Below, piece by piece: positions 44,650-52,913 of a stretch of 64,000 nt of DNA. The notes beneath the pieces are model-generated. The model did not search any database and had not been told where the DNA came from. It worked only from the letters and a program-made list of their open reading frames with translations. The stretch comes from CBDCXF01 sp965223755 (GTDB lineage: Bacteria; Acidobacteriota; Thermoanaerobaculia; Multivoradales; JAHEKO01). Both the position numbers and the translations under genes were made by a program. The stretch spans positions 310,001-374,000 of the forward strand of contig CBDCXF010000001.1 in the NCBI GenBank assembly GCA_965223755.1, in the 5' to 3' direction. Each line of letters begins with the position of its first letter. Position 1 is the stretch's first letter.

Positions 44650-44895
44650 ATGTTCGTGAGGCGGTGGCAGACTTTCAAGCTGGGCGTTTTGGTGCTGGTC
44701 GTCGTAGTGTCGACTGGTTGCCTCGACCGGGGAGTGGGGAGGTCTGACCCCACTGCGCGGCCCAGCGTCGCTGCCGCCGATGACGCCGACGACATCGATG
44801 CGTTGGGTTTTGGGCTGGTAGGATTTAGCGGTTCGATCGCGCCCTTTGAGACCGCCTGTGACCTATCCGATGCTTCGTTCGAACGGTGCCTCTGA
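44650..44895 (+). CDS. Small putative lipoprotein
   Basis: 81 residues from the ATG at 44650. The N-terminus is a lipoprotein signal (FKLGVLVLVVVVSTGC; lipidated Cys24). The mature 57 residues are acidic (ADDADDIDALGFG) and hold two further cysteines near the end (ETACDLSDASFERCL), which could form one disulfide. No clear Shine-Dalgarno. It follows the terminator and ends 22 bases before the PDZ gene, so the two may form an operon. Family unknown; the reading frame also extends left in the antisense of nothing else, but the ATG is where the signal peptide starts. Confidence 0.6.
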   Translation: MFVRRWQTFKLGVLVLVVVVSTGCLDRGVGRSDPTARPSVAAADDADDIDALGFGLVGFSGSIAPFETACDLSDASFERCL

Positions 44896-44917
44896 GCGAT
44901 GATCTGAGGTGATGAGT

Positions 44918-45406
44918 ATGAAGAGACTACTTATGTTGCTTTGCGCGCTAATGCTGATGGTGTCAGCTCCATCTGTAGCTGGACCTAAAGAGTGCAAAGG
45001 CAGTGCTGACGACTGTTTGACCGCAATGAAAGAGTCGATTGCCAAGCGCGGTTGGCTCGGTATCGAGTATGAAGTTGACGAAGAGAGCGGCTATCCGCTG
45101 ATCTTCAGAGTTGTGCCGGGGAGTCCTGCGGAGTCCGGTGGACTACAGCCGGGTGACTACCTGACTGCGATCGAGGGGACTTCCTACAAGACCTCGCGCG
45201 ACGAACTCTGGCCGATCATCAAAGAAGTCTTGGTGCCGGGGAACGAGATTGCGTTTACTGTGAAGCGCGACGATGCCGAGGTCGAAGTAAGCGTGACCGC
45301 CGGGCGCGTTCCGGACGAAGTGGCGGCGCTCTGGGTTGGCCGTCATTTGGTGGGCTACCACCACATCGATGACAAAGAGGATGCCGAGGGCGAAGACGAT
45401 AGTTAA
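44918..45406 (+). CDS. Secreted PDZ-domain protein
   Basis: 162 residues from the ATG at 44918 (GAGGTGA 5-8 bases upstream; alternative GTG at 44909 and ATG at 44912). Signal peptide LLMLLCALMLMVSAPSVAG. A pair of cysteines (ECKGSADDCL) starts the mature part, followed by a PDZ domain at about residues 45-130: WLGIEYEVDEES, VVPGSPAESGGLQPGDYLTAIEG, NEIAFTVKRDD. Tail is acidic. It lacks a protease domain, so it probably binds C-terminal peptides in the periplasm, perhaps with the neighbouring lipoprotein. Not a DegP/CtpA protein. Confidence 0.75.
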   Translation: MKRLLMLLCALMLMVSAPSVAGPKECKGSADDCLTAMKESIAKRGWLGIEYEVDEESGYPLIFRVVPGSPAESGGLQPGDYLTAIEGTSYKTSRDELWPIIKEVLVPGNEIAFTVKRDDAEVEVSVTAGRVPDEVAALWVGRHLVGYHHIDDKEDAEGEDDS

Positions 45407-45448
45407 GTCGTCATTGCTTGGCAGATCACTCCAGTTTTTCGGGTTCTT

Positions 45449-46916
45449 CTAGCCGCTCTGAGTTTTGGCGAGATAAATCAGGCGTGAATCGGCGCCAAGG
45501 TTGGTGCTCGGATGGGGATTTAGGGAGTCGTTGCCGTCTGAGTCTCTCAATCCGACCGCCAGAGCACGATCGCTTGCCTGAAGACTCGCCGCGGCGGCGG
45601 CGAAAGTCTCTCCTTCATAGCGCCCTGGTGGACCAACAAAAAGACTCTGACCTCCGGCTGAGGCGACCTGCGAAAGCACATTGGCCGTTCCAGGCATCAT
45701 GACGGCATGAGTCAATAAAGAAAAACCGATGTGCGTGGTTTCGATGACTTCGTCGGCGCCCGCGGCGTAAGCGTGGTCGATATTTTCCTCATCAAGAACT
45801 TCGGCGACGATGTACAGATCCTGGCTTCGTTTGCTAGCGATCTCATTGCGCTTGAGGAAAGAGCGCAGGGTGAACGCGGTGAGGATGGTCTTGGCGTCAG
45901 CATCTTGCGGCAGGATGCTTCTCGATCCGATGATGATGGCCGCCCTTGCTTGCGCCACGCGGGCCTTTCCCAACTCGCTTTCTTTCGTCGGATCACCATT
46001 GACCCAAACCATTTCCGGCGGCAGGTCTCCGGGCCGCTCGCCGGGGCCGAAAAGGACCACTGCGGTCTCGTCGAAATCGACTTCATTGCGGATCGCGGTC
46101 AAGAGCATTTCCATGCCGGACTCGTAACCGCAGATCACGATGTGGTTGATGTGTCCGCTCATACGAAACTGCTCCTTGCGAATAGTCAGCACACTCTGCA
46201 CTAAAGATTGACCTACGACACCGGCGAATAAGGCCAGGCTGAGCATGCCGGCCAGCATGAGAACGGCGCCGATGGCGCGTCCCCATTGGGGTAACTGGCG
46301 AAATGTCGCCGAAACCGACCGTCGTCAACGTCACCAAAGCCCACCACAGGCCGTCCAGTGGCGACCGCACGTCGACGTTGGCACCCCCGCTCAACGAGGT
46401 AAAAGCTGAGTCCTCCAAGCAAAACCGCAGTACACACGAACGCCAAGGCGAGGAGGTAGAGAAGGGCGTTGTCGCGGAAAGCCTGGCCGATTGAACGTAT
46501 TGGTGAGGCGTAACGAAACGGGCGTACGCGCCAATCGCAAGAGGCGTAGAGCCCGCAGTCCGCGCAATGCCGGCAGGAGCGCTGACACGGTGAGTAGATC
46601 GATCAAGATGCTGGGGCGGAAGAGAAACGCCAGCCGGCCGAGAAGATGGTGCCAGCAATTTGGTGGCTCCGGTCGCCGCTTCGAGATCCAGCCTTGGTGG
46701 ACGGAAACTGGCGACGCGCAGAACGAGCTCGATGGCAAACAGCCACAGGATGAGTTGGTCGAGTCGTGCCAGCCAGTCCGGTAGGGGTTGTTCTCCAAGC
46801 CACAGTTCGGCCGCAAAAATCGACACCGAGATGGCGATCAGCACACCGACGGTTCCGTGCAAAAGACGGAACGCCTGAGTTGAGGGTCGATGGAACGCTC
46901 GGACGAGCAACGACAT
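45449..46916 (-). pseudogene. Voltage-gated-type K+ channel with RCK (TrkA-N) domain, frameshifted four times
   Basis: The gene reads as one channel only if the frame is shifted four times. Starting at 46916: helices S1-S2 in frame 1 (MSLLVRAFHRPSTQAF, LILWLFAIELVLRVASFRPPR); S3/S4 in another frame (RPSILIDLLTVSALLPAL then LRGLRALRLLRLA); S5 in the third (FVCTAVLLGGLSFYLVER); pore with selectivity filter TTVGFGD back in the first; S6 and RCK domain (HIVICGYESGMEMLL, VLFGPGERP) in the second. Each shift is +1 (one extra base); apparent extra bases lie near 46659-46661, 46523-46533, 46384-46388 and 46281-46284. No stop codon lies in the reconstructed path. See findings. Confidence 0.75.
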
Positions 46917-47100
46917 TGTGACGGTCTACGGCTTCCTCCGCGCCTGCAATGACGCTGCTAGACTGTAACAGCCGTTGTCGTCGCTGCGAGGTGTCACCTT
47001 GGGGAGGTGAGCCAGCAGACCTCTGATTGAACTACTGACGAAAATCGGTGATAGAGGGGCGGCTCGGCGTTGGCCGAATAGGCCAAGAAAGCCCGCTGTT

Positions 47101-48228
47101 TTGACCGACCTTGAATTCTCATGGGTTCGCCGACCTACGGACGTTGACCGGCTTGCCAGGGCGCTCGACAAGGTGTCCGAGTTCGCCTTCGACACCGAAG
47201 CCAATTCGGGGTTTGTATATGACGAGCGGCTCTGTCTGCTGCAGTTCAATGTCGATGGTTTCCTGTGGGTCGCGGACCCGCTCGCGTTTGACGATCCATC
47301 TTGGTTCGAGCCGCTGGCCAAGTTCTTCGCCGAATCACGCCCTGGCATTCTGCTGCATGGCGGTGAATTCGACGTTTCGTGCTTTAAGCGCGACTTCGGT
47401 CTGCAGATCCGAGGCATCTGGGACACCCAGCAGGCGGCAACATTCCTAGGGCGAGAGAAGACCGGGTACGGGAGCCTCGTACTGGAGCTCTGCGGAGTCG
47501 ATCTACCCAAAGAATTCACACGTTTCAATTGGGGGCGTCGTCCGCTGCCGGACGGACCGGTGCGGTACGCGCTGGATGATGTCGTATACCTTCCAGAGCT
47601 CGCGGCGGCTTTGCGCAAGGAGGTCGACGCTCGTGATTTGACCGAGGAGGTCGCTCTCGCCGGGTTGGCGGTCGAGAGCGCCGAATGGCCCGACCTGAGC
47701 CCAGAGAACTTGTTGTGGCGGATCAAAGGACTGGGCAGACTGGGCGAGCTCGAGCAGCGTCGCGCTTTGGCGGTACTGCAGTGGCGCGAACGGATCGCCC
47801 GGGACGAGAACGAGCCTCCGGGGCGCATTCTCAACAATCGAGCTCTGTTGACCCTGGCGCAAAGACCACCTCGCTCACCTCGTGACCTGCGCTTTGCCGG
47901 CATCCATGGCCGTGTGCGTGACCGGTTTGGCCGCCAGTTGGTCGAGGTTCTGAAGCGGCGAGAGAGCGACTTGCCGGGGTTACCCCAACGCCCTGTTGGG
48001 CGTCAGACATCCGATGTAGAGCGAGTTCGGGCCAAGAGGATCCGTTCGTGGAAACGGCGCGAGTCTGCCGCGCGTGGCGTTCCTCAGCAAGCGGTGCTGC
48101 CGACGACGGCCGCTGACTATCTTGTGCGCCACGGCGCCGAGGACTTGCAAGCAGTACCGCAGTTGGGGGCCAAGAGAATTCGCCTCTACGGGGCCAAATT
48201 GCGGGAACTTTGTCAAGTCGGAGGCTAG
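47101..48228 (+). CDS. rnd: Ribonuclease D
   Basis: 375 residues. The DEDDy exonuclease domain has Asp31 and Glu33 in AFDTEAN, Asp in GGEFDVSCFKRDFG, and Tyr-Asp in YALDDVVYLPEL. Two helical HRDC-type regions follow (about residues 210-290 and 330-375), the length of a regular RNase D. It trims 3' ends of tRNA and other RNAs. The start is a TTG, for lack of a better one (no SD, no family-like earlier start). A TAGACT box at 46959 could be the promoter. Confidence 0.85.
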   Translation: MTDLEFSWVRRPTDVDRLARALDKVSEFAFDTEANSGFVYDERLCLLQFNVDGFLWVADPLAFDDPSWFEPLAKFFAESRPGILLHGGEFDVSCFKRDFGLQIRGIWDTQQAATFLGREKTGYGSLVLELCGVDLPKEFTRFNWGRRPLPDGPVRYALDDVVYLPELAAALRKEVDARDLTEEVALAGLAVESAEWPDLSPENLLWRIKGLGRLGELEQRRALAVLQWRERIARDENEPPGRILNNRALLTLAQRPPRSPRDLRFAGIHGRVRDRFGRQLVEVLKRRESDLPGLPQRPVGRQTSDVERVRAKRIRSWKRRESAARGVPQQAVLPTTAADYLVRHGAEDLQAVPQLGAKRIRLYGAKLRELCQVGG

Positions 48229-48261
48229 CCCTAGGCCGCCATCGACTCCCGAATTCTTGGG

Positions 48262-48609
48262 TCAGTTTGCCGACGGTATGCCGGCCAGCGCTTCTTCCTC
48301 GCTGTGAAACACCGGAATCAGTGGCAGCAAATTACTGAGGTCGAGAATGCGGCGGAGGGGAGCCTCGACCTGGATCAAGGCGAAGGAACGCTCCAGGTTG
48401 GCGGATAGCTTGTAGGCGGCTACCAACTCACCGATACCTGAGCTGTCGATTTTGGAGACCGCTGAGAGGTCGAGGAGCAGCGATTGCCAGCCTTCGCCAT
48501 AGACCTCCTCGACGACTTCGCGAACTACATCGGCGCCGGTTCCGGTCACCAGCTGGCCTCGCAGTTCAACGACTACGGCGTCTTCACGTCTGTGAACATT
48601 GACTTGCAC
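48262..48609 (-). CDS. STAS-domain anti-sigma factor antagonist
   Basis: 115 residues, the size of SpoIIAA/RsbV proteins. The STAS switch motif SKIDSSGIGELVAAY carries the phosphorylatable Ser56 or Ser57; the N-terminal strands (VVVELRGQLVTG) and C-terminal helix fit the fold. GTG start with AAGGAG upstream. It would be part of a partner-switching system controlled by a serine kinase; no kinase or sigma gene is nearby. It lies 21 bases downstream of the O-antigen-ligase-like gene on the same strand. Confidence 0.85.
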   Translation of the reverse strand: MQVNVHRREDAVVVELRGQLVTGTGADVVREVVEEVYGEGWQSLLLDLSAVSKIDSSGIGELVAAYKLSANLERSFALIQVEAPLRRILDLSNLLPLIPVFHSEEEALAGIPSAN

Positions 48610-48630
48610 TTCCGTCTCCTTCGCGGCGCA

Positions 48631-49860
48631 TCATACCGATTCTTTGCGCTGTCGATCGGTGATCAGGCGCAGGCTGTAGGGGATAGCAGCCATGGTCAAC
48701 GCCACGCGCTGAATCTCAGTGTCGGTCCAGTAGTCCTCGAACAGGCAAGCCACCAGGAAAGCGACGATCCCAAACAGCGAGGCTGCGTAAAGGTCGGAGT
48801 GGTCGGGGTTGCCGTGCCGCAGTCCACGCAAGGCGCAAATGGCGGCTAGGACGAAGAGAGCGACAAGAACGAGGACAGATGGAATGCCCTGTTCGACAGC
48901 CAGCGACGCGTAGCTGTTGTGAAGGTGCGGTACGCGCTGTTGCGGCGCAGTGGGGTGAGCGTAAAGATGGTACAGATGTTCAATGGTTTCTGGGCCGTGG
49001 CCGAGTAATGGACGCTCGCGGATCATGATCGTTGCCGCGTCGAGCATGCACAGTCGGTCGTAGGTAGAGACATCATCGAGAGTTCCAGTGCTTCGCAAAT
49101 CCGACAGCGTTACCACCGGACTCCACATTCGGGCTAGCACCGGAACTGGAAGGATGCTCAGAATTGCAAGCGTCGCTGGGAGCAACCACATCAGCCAACG
49201 ACCACGTTTTAGAACGGCCGCGAACGCCAAAACCACGAACACCGCCACCCAAGAGTTGCGCGTTAGCGCATAGAAAGAAGCTGCGCTTAGCAATCCAAGG
49301 CAAGGCCACGCCCACCAGCTACGCCATGCACGCCGATAGAGCATCGCGGCGAGAAGCACCGCGATCGCCAAGGTCATCACTCCGGCAAAGGTCATGTAGT
49401 GAGAAAACGAAGCGTGAACTCGCGTCTCGAGGTCGCCGGCGCCTTGCGTGACTTCGTACAAGCCGTGGGTGGCATGAAAGGTGGCTACGGCGAGGAAGCC
49501 ATAGAGGACAATCCGCAACGTCCGTACGCGATCCACGACGGCCACTACTAGGATGATGGGCATCACGTTGAGCAGTTCGCTGAGTCCTCCGAGCGTTCGC
49601 CGGGCTATGGGCGAGATCGCCACTGACCCCAGCATCAGGGCTAGGTAGATAACGGCGGGGATCCATGCTTCCGGTGTCCGCTGCAGGCGGTAGCGCACTT
49701 TCTTCCACGGCGTAGCAAGCACACCCAAACCGAGAAAGATGTTGGAAGCGGCGATGCCGGCAATCGTCCACAACTGCAGTGTGGCTAAGATTTTCGGCCA
49801 CCGATATGGCGTGAACGCAGCGCCGAGTTGAGTGAATGCGTTGCGTACAGTGGTCGACAT
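48631..49860 (-). CDS. O-antigen ligase-like/Wzy-type membrane protein
   Basis: 409 residues with about 10-12 hydrophobic segments and a long periplasmic loop. The Wzy_C/WaaL pattern is visible: RERPLLGHGPETIEHLY, then HLHNSYASLAVEQGIPSVLVL with the catalytic His of the ligase family. The start at 49860 is chosen because the frame further upstream gives non-membrane residues. It would transfer polysaccharide to lipid A-core or a related acceptor at the inner membrane. It is divergent from the sulfatase-like lipoprotein gene. Confidence 0.8.
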   Translation of the reverse strand: MSTTVRNAFTQLGAAFTPYRWPKILATLQLWTIAGIAASNIFLGLGVLATPWKKVRYRLQRTPEAWIPAVIYLALMLGSVAISPIARRTLGGLSELLNVMPIILVVAVVDRVRTLRIVLYGFLAVATFHATHGLYEVTQGAGDLETRVHASFSHYMTFAGVMTLAIAVLLAAMLYRRAWRSWWAWPCLGLLSAASFYALTRNSWVAVFVVLAFAAVLKRGRWLMWLLPATLAILSILPVPVLARMWSPVVTLSDLRSTGTLDDVSTYDRLCMLDAATIMIRERPLLGHGPETIEHLYHLYAHPTAPQQRVPHLHNSYASLAVEQGIPSVLVLVALFVLAAICALRGLRHGNPDHSDLYAASLFGIVAFLVACLFEDYWTDTEIQRVALTMAAIPYSLRLITDRQRKESV

Positions 49861-49954
49861 CGCGTTTTTCGCGTTGGAGCCTACACCAGTGGCTCCCGCT
49901 GTGGTTTCGCAGCCGCAGGCTTTTAAGTGACAGGCTGCATATACTTCGCCGCGT

Positions 49955-51613
49955 ATGTCGAGGCGAGGTCCAAACCAAGTTGCAGTGAGTGCGCTCGTGA
50001 TCGCCGCGGCTCTTGTTGTGAGCGGTTGCCCAAGTGGAGGCGATACCGAGCAATCGGTGACCCCACTGGAAGGCGTCATTATTGTCACCCTCGACACCTT
50101 GAGGAGCGATCGCATTGGCGGCTATGGGTACGAACTCCCGACGTCACCCGGCATCGATGCATTTGCGCGGCGCTCGTCGGTCTTTGAATGGGCTTTCGCC
50201 CAGTACCCATCGACCATGGTGTCGCATCTGTCCGCCTTTACCGGCCTCTACCCGCGCGAGCACGGCGTCGTGCAACGCCGCCTCAAGCTCTCGCCGGAAC
50301 TGCCGATCATCGCCGAAGTGATGCAGGAGCACGGATTTCGTACTGCCGCGTTTACCGAAAACGGCATGATCAGTCCAAGTTCGGGGCTGGGGCGGGGGTT
50401 TGAGACCTTCGAATACAAACTGATCGGACCGCCGGATGGACCGCGAACGATCTTCGACTCCGGGCTCGAGTGGCTGGCCGCCCTGGAGAGTGGCGAGCGG
50501 CCGTTTTTGTGGCTGCACACGTACGCCGTTCACACCCCCTACGAGCCGACGGCAAAGAACCGAACGGACTTTCTACGCGGGCACAGCGGTCCCAATGTTC
50601 CCGTCACTGGTGAGTATTTGACCGCGGTAAACCGCGGCCGCGAGAGCGCGTCAGATGCCGATGTCGAAGCAATGAGCCGTCTTTACGATGGCCAGTTGCG
50701 CGATGTTGACACCGCGTTTGCAGAGTTCGTCGACGCCTTACAAGCAAACGGATGGAATGACCGCATAGCGGTCATCGTCTTTGCCGACCACGGCGAGGAG
50801 TTTCGCGAGCACGGGTTGCTGGCCCATGAGCAGGTTTACCCGGAACTGGTGCGCATTCCGCTGATCATTTATCACCCGCAGTTGCAGTCCCGCCGGGTTG
50901 AGCACATCGTCGAAACGGTCGATTTGGCTCCGACCATGGCAGAGCTAGTCGGTGTGGATTGGGTTCCCAACGGCGCTGGGCGCAGCTTGATGCCGTTGCT
51001 GACCGGCGCAGCGGTTACCGATCTGCCGGAGACCGCCTACGCCGAGATGGAGATCGGGATTCACCAGCGTTCCGTGATCTCGCGTGAGGGCAAACGCAGA
51101 TGGCAGCTGATCGAGCACCGCTACCCAGCGGGCCCGGATGGCACCTGGTTCTCGGACGTGGCCGAATTCGACGTGCAGGGCCCCGAGCAAGAGCTGCGTA
51201 TTTGGAGCTTTCGCAAACGCCGCAACGCGCGGATTTACATCAATGGCGAGCTGACCACCGAACAGCAGTTGCGCCCTAGCTGGCAGAGCGTTCCTGTCGA
51301 TATTGGAAATGACTGTGCACCCTGCCGCATCCGTATCGAGTCCGAGGATTGTCAGGTCCCGGCCGAGTTGGGTCCCTCGCAGGACTACCGCTGCCACGCG
51401 GTGAAGATCGCCGGGCGTGACAGGTTTCGTTACCAACTCTTCGATCTTTCGACCGACCCGCTGGCGAAGAACGAAGTCACTTACACTGAGTTGCCGACTT
51501 TAAGGCGAATGGTTGGCCTGTTAAGGTCTATGCCGTCTGAAGCACTCGCGCAACCTGGCGAGGCCGGACAAATCGAGAACCAAGACGCTCTGCGCGCGCT
51601 AGGCTACCTCTGA
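49955..51613 (+). CDS. Sulfatase/alkaline-phosphatase-superfamily lipoprotein
   Basis: 552 residues. Lipoprotein signal ending VVSGC (Cys25). The sulfatase core has Asp47 in VTLDTLRSDRIGGYG, a nucleophile position occupied by Thr87 (YPSTMVSHLSAFTGLYPREHG) instead of the Cys/Ser-x-Pro-x-Arg formylglycine motif, and DHGEEFREHG. The C-terminal 200 residues are a Cys-containing accessory domain (NDCAPCRI, ESEDCQV). Thr suggests a phosphodiesterase or phosphoglycerol-transfer role like LtaS rather than a sulfatase. A TATACT box at 49940-49945 lies nine bases before the ATG. Confidence 0.82.
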   Translation: MSRRGPNQVAVSALVIAAALVVSGCPSGGDTEQSVTPLEGVIIVTLDTLRSDRIGGYGYELPTSPGIDAFARRSSVFEWAFAQYPSTMVSHLSAFTGLYPREHGVVQRRLKLSPELPIIAEVMQEHGFRTAAFTENGMISPSSGLGRGFETFEYKLIGPPDGPRTIFDSGLEWLAALESGERPFLWLHTYAVHTPYEPTAKNRTDFLRGHSGPNVPVTGEYLTAVNRGRESASDADVEAMSRLYDGQLRDVDTAFAEFVDALQANGWNDRIAVIVFADHGEEFREHGLLAHEQVYPELVRIPLIIYHPQLQSRRVEHIVETVDLAPTMAELVGVDWVPNGAGRSLMPLLTGAAVTDLPETAYAEMEIGIHQRSVISREGKRRWQLIEHRYPAGPDGTWFSDVAEFDVQGPEQELRIWSFRKRRNARIYINGELTTEQQLRPSWQSVPVDIGNDCAPCRIRIESEDCQVPAELGPSQDYRCHAVKIAGRDRFRYQLFDLSTDPLAKNEVTYTELPTLRRMVGLLRSMPSEALAQPGEAGQIENQDALRALGYL

Positions 51614-51683
51614 TCCGTTATATCTGATCCGGCTAACTCTGATCTAACGTCCGCCGCGAACGTCAGCGGCTTTCTACTAAACC

Positions 51684-51699
51684 TATAATCTCTCCCGTG
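51684..51699 (+). promoter_or_regulatory. Consensus -10 box directly upstream of rhlE start (leaderless)
   Basis: A perfect TATAAT at 51684-51689 ends seven bases before the GTG at 51697, so transcription would begin at or one base from the start codon. No Shine-Dalgarno is present. No good -35 is seen at 51661. Confidence 0.6.
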
Positions 51700-52893
51700 T
51701 ATACAGGTCCGATTGCACAGCACGCCCCCGAAGTAGGGGATCTTTCTTTCGCAGAGTTGGGGCTGCCCGAGTCCATTCTGCGCCGTTTACAAGCGATTGG
51801 ATTCGAGCACCCTACGGCGATTCAAGCGGCGATGATTCCGCTTGCCCTCGAAGGCGACGATGTCGTCGGACTGGCGCAGACCGGCTCCGGCAAGACTGCT
51901 GCTTTTTCGCTGCCGGTGATTGCCAGGATCCTGGACCGCGGCGGTCAAGCGGTGATCCTGTCGCCGACACGCGAGATCGCTCAACAGACCCAAGCGTTTT
52001 TGGCGGCCCTTCAGGTCCCCGGAATTCGCTCCGTGTGCGTCATCGGCGGAGTCAAGATGGGGCCGCAGGTGAACGCACTGGGCCGCGATCCCGAGGTCAT
52101 CGTCGCCACCCCAGGACGCTTGCTCGACCACATTGAACGGCGCACCGCCGATGTCCGCCGAGTTAACGCTCTGGTGTTGGACGAAGCCGATCACATGCTC
52201 GACCTTGGGTTTTTGCCGCAAGTTCAGCGGGTGGTCAGCGCCTTGCCGGGACGCAAGCAAACTCTGCTCTTTTCAGCCACCATGCCGGAGCCGATCGAAC
52301 GTCTGGCTCGGCGCTATCTGCACGAACCGAAGCGAGTCGACATTCTGCCGTCAACCCGGGCCGCGGAAGGACTTGAGCACCAACTGTACATGGTCGAGGA
52401 GAGTGACAAGAGGCGCTGTGTGCAGTCGATTCTCAGTCGGTCGACTGGCAGCACGTTGGTCTTCACGCGCCGCAAGATTGATGCAGAATGGCTTTGCAAA
52501 GTGCTTGAAAAGGAAGGGCACCCGGTCGAACGCATTCATTCGGATCGCTCGCAGGGGCGCAGGCGCCGAGCTCTCGACGAGTTTCGCTCCGGGCGCCACC
52601 GCATTTTGGTGGCCACCGACGTCGCTGCGCGCGGGCTCGACATTCCAACCATTGAACACGTGGTCAACTTTGACCTGCCGGACTCGGTCGAGGACTACAT
52701 CCATCGCTCCGGCCGCACCGCGCGCGGGGCCAACAGTGGTTTGGTGTCGAGCATTGGTACTTGGCGCGATCGACCGCTGATCACTGCGATCGAGAATGCT
52801 CTTGGCCAACCGTTGGAGCGTAAAGAGGCCGAGGGCGTCCCCGCCTACCGCGAAATCGTGCGCAAGCGACGCAAGTCGCCACTGCGCCGTTAG
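51697..52893 (+). CDS. rhlE: DEAD-box RNA helicase, RhlE type
   Basis: 398 residues. Q motif FEHPTAIQ (36-43), motif I AQTGSGKT (60-67), PTREIAQQ, TPGRLLDH, DEAD in LVLDEADHMLDLGF, SATM, then DVAARGLDIPTIEHVVNFD and HRSGRTARG. The basic C-terminal tail (KRRKSPLRR) is short. It unwinds structured RNA in ribosome assembly or mRNA turnover. GTG start, apparently leaderless. It starts a co-directional operon with the repeat protein (20 bases) and the hydrolase (zero bases). Confidence 0.92.
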   Translation: MYTGPIAQHAPEVGDLSFAELGLPESILRRLQAIGFEHPTAIQAAMIPLALEGDDVVGLAQTGSGKTAAFSLPVIARILDRGGQAVILSPTREIAQQTQAFLAALQVPGIRSVCVIGGVKMGPQVNALGRDPEVIVATPGRLLDHIERRTADVRRVNALVLDEADHMLDLGFLPQVQRVVSALPGRKQTLLFSATMPEPIERLARRYLHEPKRVDILPSTRAAEGLEHQLYMVEESDKRRCVQSILSRSTGSTLVFTRRKIDAEWLCKVLEKEGHPVERIHSDRSQGRRRRALDEFRSGRHRILVATDVAARGLDIPTIEHVVNFDLPDSVEDYIHRSGRTARGANSGLVSSIGTWRDRPLITAIENALGQPLERKEAEGVPAYREIVRKRRKSPLRR

Positions 52894-52913
52894 CCGCTCA
52901 ATCCCAAGAGACC

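Noticed and set aside
46083..46916. Programmed ribosomal frameshifting of the K+ channel
   Set aside because: Four independent +1 shifts would be needed and no slippery/pausing structures are evident.
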